Shown: positions 1-7,600 of the stretch, piece after piece
Layout: every line of letters begins with the position of its first letter
How positions within the stretch are numbered: the first letter of the stretch is position 1
Source of the DNA: Paracoccus caeni
GTDB lineage: Bacteria; Pseudomonadota; Alphaproteobacteria; Rhodobacterales; Rhodobacteraceae
Length of the DNA stretch: 64,000 bases
Assembly (NCBI RefSeq): GCF_016629665.1
Contig: NZ_JAEPRQ010000003.1
Location: forward strand, 1 to 64,000
Reading direction: 5' to 3'
Translations under genes and position numbers: made by a program
Notes under the pieces: generated by a model
The model's input: the letters and a program-made list of their open reading frames with translations, nothing else
Told to the model about the DNA's origin: nothing
Databases searched by the model: none

Positions 1-33
1 AAATTCCGCACCGCAATCCACGCGATGCATTGG

Positions 34-110
<77 letters not shown>

Positions 111-185
111 TCGTTACTTGCGATCCACCTCGCTCTCCGGCGGGGTTTTTGCGTTGCGCGGAAATCATAAGGATTCCGTTTGTCA

Positions 186-201
186 GTAAGCGTTGCATCT
201 G
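186..201 (+). repeat. 16-bp copy of the IS66 left-end sequence
   Basis: The sequence GTAAGCGTTGCATCTG is identical to the first 16 bases of the IS66 left end at 2224-2239. It lies 75 bp past the tRNA-fMet gene and runs straight into IS21-like terminal sequence and the istB remnant. It may be a vestigial IS66 end or a chance sharing of terminal bases with the IS21-type element. No 8-bp duplication partner for its left flank (GTTTGTCA) was seen in the window. Confidence 0.5.
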
Positions 202-288
202 ACCCTTTATCGGCGTCCAATATTGACTCCCCTTATGCAGTTTGCGCCGGGGCCTGAGCAGACGGAACTGATCAGTGGTGGAGGCGGG

Positions 289-640
289 TCATGCGCGGTT
301 CTTGAAGCGCCAGGACTCATTGCCGGTCTCGATGATCTCGCAATGATGGGTCAGCCGATCGAGGAGCGCCGTTGTCATTTTTGCATCGCCGAAGACAGTC
401 GGCCATTCCCCCGAAGGCGAGGTTCGTGGTGACGATGATCGAGGTGCGCTCGTAGAGGCGGCTGATGAGGTGGAACAGCAGATGACCGCCGGATTGAGCG
501 AAGGACAGATAACCCAGTTCGTCCAGAATGGCGAAGTCGAGGCGCGTCAGATAGTCGACCATGCGACCCTGCTTGCCACTGCGCGTCTCGGTCTCCAGGC
601 GGTTCACAAGGTCGACGACATTGAGGAAGCGTCCCCGGGT
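289..640 (-). pseudogene. istB: IS21-family helper ATPase IstB, 3' remnant with frameshift
   Basis: This is the C-terminal half of an IS21 transposition helper ATPase. The Walker B-like LDELGYL stretch, the AQSGG segment and the SRLYERTS...TTNLAFG block are clear at 390-570. The frame then breaks at a run of five G on the coding strand (408-412 on plus). With four G it would read FGEW...[18 protein letters not shown] and end WRFKNRA at the stop at 289-291. The N-terminal half with Walker A and the partner istA are absent, so the copy is dead. The upstream boundary near 640 is approximate. Confidence 0.85.
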
Positions 641-660
641 GCCGCCGTATCGATCGACGC

Positions 661-861
661 CCGGCCCTCCATGCGCAGTCGGTTCATCTCACGGGCTTCC
701 AGCCGGTCGCGGTGGATGTTCTGGCGGTTGTCGCAGGTGTCTTCTGGCCCGACGTGGTGAGCATCCCGGTGCAGGGCTCGCATTTCTGCTATCACTGGAA
801 CGGTGAGCAGGTGGATTTCGTCAAGCGCCACGACACCGGAGAGATTCTGGAAGTCAGCTGA
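661..861 (+). pseudogene. C-terminal coding remnant upstream of the DUF2169 gene
   Basis: An open frame without a plausible start runs to a TGA at 859-861. It ends in a protein-like stretch with VFWPDVVSIPVQG and HWNGEQVDFVKRHDTGEILE. It lies between the IS21 remnant and a T6SS-associated DUF2169 gene on the same strand, so it may be the tail of another T6SS accessory gene beheaded by the insertion sequence. I do not recognise the family. The left boundary is a guess because the IS21-derived sequence grades into it. Confidence 0.3.
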
Positions 862-950
862 TGGGGTAAATGTTCTGCATTCCCCTTCTTGTTGAAATTC
901 CCCCTCCGGCCGCTAGGGTCGTGTCTGCCGATATCAACGCGGCGAGGATC

Positions 951-1976
951 ATGCGGATTATCAACAATACGGTCTTTCCCGCGATCGCCTTCGATCATTG
1001 GGACGGCGTGGGGCAGGAACAGACCGTCGTCGTTATCAAGGCAACATTCCGTCGCGACGGTGAGCTCTGGTCTTGGACAGGTGACCAGTCGGACTTTCTG
1101 TTCGAGGATCGGTTCGACGGCGATCCGGCGTTTGATCCGCTGCTTGCCGAGCAGGATATCGCCCCGGAAAAACCTGGGACCGACCTGATCCTGCATGCAG
1201 TTGCTTACGTGCCGGCTGATGGACCGAGGCCGGACTGGCCAGTGGAAGTCGTTGTTCCCGGTCGTCTGAAATACGGCTTTCACGTGCGTGGGCCCAGTTG
1301 TTGGTACAGATCTTTTTTTCGTGGCTGGCGATTGGCCGAGCCTGAGCCTGTACACCAGGTGGCCATCGACTATCGTCTCGCCTACGGAGGCAGTGCGACG
1401 CTGGCGGATGGTTCATCCATCCTGAACGAGTTCAATCCGGCAGGCTGCGGCTTCGTGTCCGAAGACCTTCGGCGTGACAAGGATCCGATAGCTGCGCCAC
1501 AGATCGGCAAGCTCGAGGATTTCTGGCGCGGTGACGTTTATGCGCCGATGGAAGTCCACGGCTTCGGCCCTGTCGCCAGAACCTGGCTGCCGCGGCGTGG
1601 CCTGGCTGGAACCTATGACGACGATTGGCTGTCGAGACGCCATCCGCAGCTGCCCGAAGATTTCGATCAGAGATACTGGAATGCGGCACCGAAGCCATTG
1701 CAGATATCGCAATACCTTTCTGGGAACGAGGAGTTGCATCTGCGTAACCTGCACCCAACCAGACCTCTCTATCGCCTCGGTTTGCCGGGGGTGGTCCCGC
1801 ATGGGACAGTTGGGCCATCAGGCATATCGGCCAACTTCAGACTGGATACGGTAATATTGGACATATCGTCGCCAGACGACGCTATGCATGTCCTCACATT
1901 GGTCTGGCGGGCTCGCTTTCCGTCTTCGGACTTGCACGATGCACTGGAGATCGGAATAATTGAATCGCCCGGGTAG
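951..1976 (+). CDS. DUF2169 domain protein (T6SS accessory)
   Basis: A 341-residue protein read from the ATG at 951, preceded by GGCGAGG. The longer frame from 870 lacks a good start. DUF2169 members typically begin with a short run such as MRIINNTVF and are encoded beside VgrG, PAAR or DUF4150 genes. They are thought to help load effectors onto the T6SS spike. Conserved-looking blocks include the AFDHWDG and VVVIKATF strands near the N terminus, VAIDYRLAYGG mid-protein, and HGFGPVARTW later. It is followed 19 bp downstream by the DUF4150 gene, so the two probably formed one unit before the IS66-bounded insertion. The family assignment is strong; the exact role is inferred. Confidence 0.8.
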   Translation: MRIINNTVFPAIAFDHWDGVGQEQTVVVIKATFRRDGELWSWTGDQSDFLFEDRFDGDPAFDPLLAEQDIAPEKPGTDLILHAVAYVPADGPRPDWPVEVVVPGRLKYGFHVRGPSCWYRSFFRGWRLAEPEPVHQVAIDYRLAYGGSATLADGSSILNEFNPAGCGFVSEDLRRDKDPIAAPQIGKLEDFWRGDVYAPMEVHGFGPVARTWLPRRGLAGTYDDDWLSRRHPQLPEDFDQRYWNAAPKPLQISQYLSGNEELHLRNLHPTRPLYRLGLPGVVPHGTVGPSGISANFRLDTVILDISSPDDAMHVLTLVWRARFPSSDLHDALEIGIIESPG

Positions 1977-1995
1977 ATTTAAGGCAGATAGCAAC

Positions 1996-2223
1996 ATGGC
2001 GAAGAGTGCGGCGCGTCACAGCGGCAAGGAGGCAATGATCGTTTGCCTCGCTCCGGACGTTTGCCTCACTCCCATCGGATCGGCCATGGTTCCGGTTCCC
2101 TACATGATCGTCTCTCGGCTGGACTGGTCGCAGCGAACGGCGCCGCACACGACATTCGGAGGCCAGGAAGCCTTCACGATGGCCAGCCGAACCGACAAGG
2201 TAGTCGGAAACGAGCCGGGCACC
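1996..2223 (+). pseudogene. DUF4150 PAAR-like spike-tip gene, 5' part, interrupted by the IS66-bounded segment
   Basis: Codons 1-76 of a DUF4150 (PAAR-like) gene, the T6SS spike-tip family. Visible signature parts are VCLTPIGSAMVPVPYMIV, then TAPHTTFGGQEAFTMASRTDKVVGNEPGT. The coding sequence stops exactly where the IS66 left end GTAAGCG begins at 2224. The missing 57 codons lie at 25159-25332 and join in frame once the inserted segment and one 8-bp duplication are removed, giving a 133-residue protein of normal family size. As it stands the gene runs a few codons into the IS and stops. Confidence 0.9.
2216..2223. repeat. 8-bp target-site duplication, left copy (CGGGCACC)
   Basis: CGGGCACC directly precedes the IS66 left end. 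The identical 8 bases follow the right end at 25151-25158. Eight bp is the duplication length known for the IS66 family. The right copy is described with the right inverted repeat. Confidence 0.92.
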
Positions 2224-2245
2224 GTAAGCGTTGCATCTGGCCCCC
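2224..2245 (+). repeat. IS66 left inverted repeat
   Basis: It begins GTAAGCGTTGCATCTGGCCC, the standard GTAAGCG start of IS66-family ends. It is 84 bp upstream of tnpA. Its reverse complement matches the right end at 25129-25150 at 18 of 22 positions and the one at 12301-12322 at 17 of 22. Confidence 0.9.
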
Positions 2246-2307
2246 GCCAGACCATCTGAAACCTGCAGCCTAGGCATGATACGATCCCGTCAACCAACGA
2301 GGATCGC

Positions 2308-2733
2308 ATGTCTGAAAAGAACAATCCGCCGCTTCAGGCCTTCGGCTTTTCCATTCCAGTGACCCCGGCCGGACGCCGAGTCTGGCCGCCGAAGTTCAAA
2401 CGATTTGTTCTGGATAAGATGAGTTCGGGAGAACTGACACTTGATGAGATCGTGGAGACATGCGGAGTATCCAAGTCTTATGTCTATCAATGGCGCATGC
2501 AGGCTCAGGGCAAGCCGGTCACGGCGGCGGAATGGCGCGCAAAAGCTCAATTCGCGGAGATTGTCGTTCAACAGGACGAGGGGTCCGGCACCGAGCCTGT
2601 CTCGCTACCTGCCCGGATTATCCTCTCCGGCTTGGTTACCGAGATTACGTTGCCCCATGACTATCCTATTGACGATCTCGTTCGAATCATTCGGGCCATG
2701 GAGACCCCAGACAACGTCGGAGTTGGTCCGTGA
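2308..2733 (+). CDS. tnpA: IS66 family accessory protein TnpA
   Basis: A 141-residue IS66 OrfA. Its helix-turn-helix region (about residues 32-65: FVLDKMSSGELTLDEIVETC, then GVSKSYVYQWR) is typical of the DNA-binding helper that works with TnpB and TnpC. The C terminus holds the usual short beta-rich tail ending DLVRIIRAME. The ATG follows CAACGAGGATCGC. The stop overlaps the start of tnpB by 4 bp, the arrangement usual in complete IS66 elements. The gene appears intact. tnpC does not follow tnpB here but lies 16 kb away. Confidence 0.9.
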   Translation: MSEKNNPPLQAFGFSIPVTPAGRRVWPPKFKRFVLDKMSSGELTLDEIVETCGVSKSYVYQWRMQAQGKPVTAAEWRAKAQFAEIVVQQDEGSGTEPVSLPARIILSGLVTEITLPHDYPIDDLVRIIRAMETPDNVGVGP

Positions 2734-3080
2734 TTTCGCCGTCAGGAAACTTCAGGATTTATCTGGCGGCCCAACCCGTGGACTTTCGCAAAGGAATGGA
2801 CGGCCTGGCAGCAATCGTACAGACGGAATTCGATCTCGATCCGTTTTCTGGTACCATCTTCGTGTTTCGCGCCAAACGAGCGGATCGGCTGAAGATCATC
2901 GTGTGGGACGGGACGGGGCTCGTGCTGGTTCACAAACGTATCGAGGGCGTTGGTTTCGTATGGCCTCGGACCCGTGATGGCGTAATCTCCCTCACCCGGT
3001 CACAATTCGAGGCGCTGTTCGATGGCCTAGACTGGACCAAGGTCAGAGCCCGCACGCAACGAAGACCTGTATGTGCGTAA
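2730..3080 (+). CDS. tnpB: IS66 family accessory protein TnpB
   Basis: A 116-residue IS66 Orf2. The core signature is present: VDFRKGMDGLAAIVQ near residue 20, then GTIFVFRAKRADRLKIIVWD and GTGLVLVHKR, ending in LTRSQFEALFDGLDW. Length and motifs are normal, so the protein is probably complete. It overlaps tnpA by 4 bp at its start. Downstream, where tnpC should begin within about 100 bp, the sequence instead leads to the 3' end of a minus-strand nuclease gene, so the element was opened directly after tnpB. Confidence 0.92.
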   Translation: MISPSGNFRIYLAAQPVDFRKGMDGLAAIVQTEFDLDPFSGTIFVFRAKRADRLKIIVWDGTGLVLVHKRIEGVGFVWPRTRDGVISLTRSQFEALFDGLDWTKVRARTQRRPVCA

Positions 3081-3235
3081 TCGCGGGGAGCTAAGGGCGG
3101 AAAGCGGAAGTTCGCTGCATAGCAACGGTAATCACAGGGGCGGTGCGGAAGCGGACCTTCGTAATAAGGCTCCATAGCGTCAGTGGTGAGCGCACTTAGA
3201 TGCAAAGGCAGGACTTTGGAAGACAAGTTTGCAGT

Positions 3236-4681
3236 TCATTCTCGCCCGCAAGGGAGTGCTGCTTTTTCAGCTTCTGACCAACACGAATTCTGAAAAATAC
3301 ATGCCCGGCAGCATGTCCTCATATCGATAGGGGCTATCTTACAACGACGCTGCCTCCGATCTTGAACCGCTTGGTGCGCGCAATGATATATTTGTTCATC
3401 TGTGAAAAACGCTCTGGGTCCTTTTGTTACCCGAGAACTGATTGCTGTGTCGCCGATTTGGCAACCAGCATTTCGGCAGGTGGACCAGGAGTGAAAACTG
3501 CATTGTGTTGTCGGCCGATCAAATAAGAAGTGTGGATGGTCGCCGGTTACAACCTGCCATTGATCAGCTCTTGACCGTAGTGGCTTGATATAATCAGGTC
3601 CAACATCTTCAGAAAGTGGTGCTTTACCCTCGTTTGGCTTTGGAAAACCCGCAAAATCTTCAAGTGGAGCGGTGGCAAGCTCAGCACCAAGTTCATCTGA
3701 GCATCGGCGAAGCAGTTCAGAAGATACCATCTCAACATTCGAAATATGAAGATTAACTGTGTGTTCCCCCTGCCGATTCTCCTCCAAAGTGAGTTCGAGA
3801 GGGTCTTCGTTATCAATAACAGTTAAAATTGCACCATCACTCCTCAGGAGCACCAAGGCGGGGTAGACTTGGATGCGGGGACGTGGTGAAAAAACATCAA
3901 TTCCAGACTCCTCGTAGTTCACAAAAACGGAATAATGCGCGGACGCAACATTTTCCGCCGTAACGTAATTGTTCAACTGTGTAGATCGGATCTTCAGTGG
4001 TGTACTCGCCCCAATCGATCTACGGGACAGCAGTCTGAAGATGTGATCCGCGTCTTCAACATATTCTTCTTGCTTGAATATACGGAAGCTCTGCTCATCG
4101 AAATTACCATCGCAGAAAATAGCAGTAGGGTCGATAAAAACAATCAGCCAATCTCCACTCGACAGAACAGCTCTCGTAACTCTATGACCATAGAGGTCAG
4201 TTGAAGTCTGAACGTAGCCCGCCAGCTGTTGCAGGTACTCGTGCCAATCCCCGATGACTGGAGCCTCTTCCTTCTTTCCGCCTTGGGTCACATGTTTGAT
4301 AGCTTCGATTAGAAGGAAATGCGAGGACGTGTTTTTTCTTGCCGCACCCTTTCCTTTGATAAATGCCTTGCCCCAAGCTTTAGCCTCAAAAATCATAACA
4401 GGTGCGCCCGTTTCATCGTTGAGACCAAGATAATCGATGAATTTAGTAGTATCCGCCTTGATGCGAACTTCTTCTGTAACATCCCCGTTCGGGCCGAGCG
4501 ACCAACCCAAAAGACTTAGGAAGCCGTCGAAGAAATAAGAGCGCGTATCGTGCTCATGCAATGTGTACTCGCCAACGCCCTGATAAGGGTTTGGCGCAAT
4601 CTGCTCCTGAACTCTTCTACTCCCTTCAAGCAGCCGCTGAATGCCTCTCCGGAAATCATTTTCGTCAGCTGCTAAATTCAT
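3236..4681 (-). CDS. PD-(D/E)xK nuclease-like protein with Cys-rich C terminus (candidate defence partner)
   Basis: A 481-residue protein. The N-terminal ~200 residues resemble the nuclease domain of type I restriction HsdR subunits. D83 (in TKFIDYLG) is followed by the E99-A100-K101 triad in MIFEAKAW, giving the D...ExK pattern. A helical middle part leads to a C-terminal ~90 residues rich in Cys and His: C394, H397, C402, C407, C434, H436, C447, C457, C458, C461 and C467. This suggests a metal-binding domain. Its ATG overlaps the stop of the 1623-aa gene (ATGA), so the two are translationally coupled. GC is visibly lower than in the core genome. No methylase or specificity gene is nearby, so a classical restriction system is unlikely. 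The exact function is unknown. Confidence 0.7.
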   Translation of the reverse strand: MNLAADENDFRRGIQRLLEGSRRVQEQIAPNPYQGVGEYTLHEHDTRSYFFDGFLSLLGWSLGPNGDVTEEVRIKADTTKFIDYLGLNDETGAPVMIFEAKAWGKAFIKGKGAARKNTSSHFLLIEAIKHVTQGGKKEEAPVIGDWHEYLQQLAGYVQTSTDLYGHRVTRAVLSSGDWLIVFIDPTAIFCDGNFDEQSFRIFKQEEYVEDADHIFRLLSRRSIGASTPLKIRSTQLNNYVTAENVASAHYSVFVNYEESGIDVFSPRPRIQVYPALVLLRSDGAILTVIDNEDPLELTLEENRQGEHTVNLHISNVEMVSSELLRRCSDELGAELATAPLEDFAGFPKPNEGKAPLSEDVGPDYIKPLRSRADQWQVVTGDHPHFLFDRPTTQCSFHSWSTCRNAGCQIGDTAISSRVTKGPRAFFTDEQIYHCAHQAVQDRRQRRCKIAPIDMRTCCRACIFQNSCWSEAEKAALPCGRE

Positions 4682-7600
4682 TGGAGCAGTTCGGGCAACC
4701 GATAGAGCAGTCGACGCGCTGCAGGCCAGCCTGCTTCCATGAAAATTTCCAAACAGTCAATAAGTGCCGACCGTCTGTCCTCAGCATCGAACAGCTCCTT
4801 ATGATCCGCAAGAAAAATGCCAAGCAGCTTGACAAGAAGCTCCGCGCCCATGGACTCGTATTGGTAACCTGTGCGTCGGCCACCTTCCTTTAACGCAAGT
4901 GCCAGAAGGTCGAATGAACGAGGCGGATCAATCGGGAGCAGGAACTGTAGAAGCTGTGACAAATAGTAAATTGTGTGTGGTGTACCGCACTTCCCAATTG
5001 TTTCAAGCTGAGGCGTGATTTCTTCAAAAAACTTGCGCAAGTCTACTTCATTGAAGACACTATTCTCAGCTTTCTTGCAGTCCGAAGCCCCAACAGCGAA
5101 GTAGATTTGCATGCACGCAGTATCGACTAGCTTTGCATCATTACGGGCAGTCGAGAGTTGCTCTTCGTATGTCACGCCTTGTGCAAAGTGGGCCTCCAGC
5201 CCCCCACACGCTTTTGCTAAAATATGAGATGTGAGGTCGATAGCGCGGCGACGTGTATCATCGTCTCCCGGTCGAACGGAATCGCCAAATCCTAATACAA
5301 GGGCTCCCCTCATTGTCTGAAGCACGTCGATCAACTCATCAGTTCGACTTCTTCGGTTGTCGATCCAATCAGAAATGACCTCCCAAGCGGATTCTTTTTC
5401 ATAGGTAATCCAAAGAACCGTTAGAACGCTTGCCAATGCTTCATCCAGCTTGGCCTGACGCTCTGGATCTTCCGAAAACCGCCTAGTTAGGCAAACAGCG
5501 AGCGTGCTTGCTCGATCGGGATCTGAGTGAATAAGGCGGCCAATTACGCTGCTTACGAGACTATTGAGGACACTCAGATTGCGCTCTTTCTGGAGCCGGT
5601 CTTCTAATCGGCTCCAGAAACCTGATCGATCCAAATCCCATAGACGCACGAGATGAAGCCCAGACTGCAATCTCACTGCAGGATGTGGGTCCGCGATTAA
5701 TTCGTCTATGGCCGTTGTAACCTCCGGGTAAAGGTCCGGCCGCTGTAGCATCAGATCCAAAATGCCGCTGGCAATCTCTACACGAGCGGCAGGAGAACCC
5801 CACGAAGCAAAACGCTCAAAATCGGCTTCCGTTTCTTCCTCAACACTTGGACTGGCAGACCGCACTGTCGTTAAAACTAAATCGAGAAATCTCTCCGTAT
5901 TAACAACATCATCCTTGCCAGGAACAGTCTTGCTTTTAATTAAGTTTCTTATTCCCAGACCGATAACACCCTCGGCATGGGAAACTAGTCCTTCATTTCG
6001 ATCAGGTCCACCAACGACAGTTCTTAGTGCGACCAACGCATCAAGGCTGGTATCTAAACTAGGTGGATTTTCGCTTTCGTCGGAAGCCTCGAGACCAAGG
6101 GCCTCTTTGGCTGCGCTAATCTCCTGCATCAACTCTTGATCGCTTTCAGAATGACGATCGAGGTCTCCGATCCAATGATAGGGTTCTGCCTCCCCAGTAC
6201 CAACAGTTACACTGAATAGGCGTCTATTGTTTCCCGTGTCGACATCATTATCAACAGACGCAATCCATCTTTTTGCAACTTCTGTAGCAAGCAGGTCGTC
6301 TCCTATTGCGGTATATAGTCTTTGAACGAAGTGCTCACGCGCTGCTGGAGGATCGAGGTATCGGCTGAAGTCCAACCGATCTACGCCTTTCTCGAATGAG
6401 ATTTTGTCCTCGAGCTTCAATCGGGCATATCCAGCTGCCACCAAATCAATAGCATCTTTTCTTGTATCTGCAGCTAGCAGAAACGGCCCAGACATTGCTA
6501 TTGGCATCAACAAATCTACCAGGCTGTCCTTCCGCTCACTCGCCGCAAGAAAGATACGTGACCACAGCAAAGCAATACGACTTTGATCAGCTACTAGCTC
6601 AACTATGTCGGTTGCCGTTTCTTGTGATGCACTGCGAAGAAGTTCCAGTAACTTGACAACCAGTGCATCAGCATCATGCCCATAGGCTGTTTCAGGATCG
6701 TACGCCCAAATGTGACTGTAGTCCTCCTGCAAAAAGATCTGGCGGCCATCAACATCCATTTGAAATGTTGAGAGATCCGAAGACGGTGGATGCTCACGTA
6801 AAATGAAGCCTTCCGTTGCTTTGACGATGGCCATTGTCGCTTCTCGTGGGAACCTCGCCAAGAATGTTGGCGCATATTCTGTGAGAGAGTATCTGGCCAT
6901 GTCATAGTCTTGCCGGGCATTTGAAGTCAGTGACAATATTTTACTGTCACCCAAGCGGGTTTGGTGCTCTTCGGTCACCGAAAACCCATAGGTTCTCTCA
7001 TAAATCGTGGTCGCAAATTCGGGATCGATTGGAGCGATTTTTTCAATCTTTCGACATACAGCGGGCACCTCCTCCCAGCCATGAGAGTCAAATCTGGCGG
7101 GTTCGAAGACTTTCAACAACAGACTGCGTGCAGTGCTGGGATCGGTTTCGAAAGTTGTGGCTACGAGATCGATTGCGGATATAACCAGATTGTTCGGTTC
7201 CGATAGTGCAAACGAGTGATGGAGTAGAGCGCGCGCGCAAGCCCCTATTTGAGTCAACTCAGCTTCGTTCAGCTCCAGCCTGAGAAGAGTGAATGCAAGG
7301 AAGCGAACAGAACCCGCGACCTGGCTGAGATCAATAGATACACCCTCTAGCAGAGCTGCCCAAGGAGCCACGGGAGCGTTAGGATCGTCCTCCAGACGCA
7401 CTGCAACCGCGCCGCAAATATGAGATAACGATGCAGAAGCTTTCGTATCCGCGGCTGCAATGCGTTGGGCTAAAATACTGGTATCGTTCGATAATTCCGG
7501 GTACTCGGCAGCAATTCGACCGACTGCACTTCGAAGCACGGGATCCGCGTCATTGTCTGCCAATGTGTTGGTTGCCGCACTCCAAAAGCGGGCACGGCTA

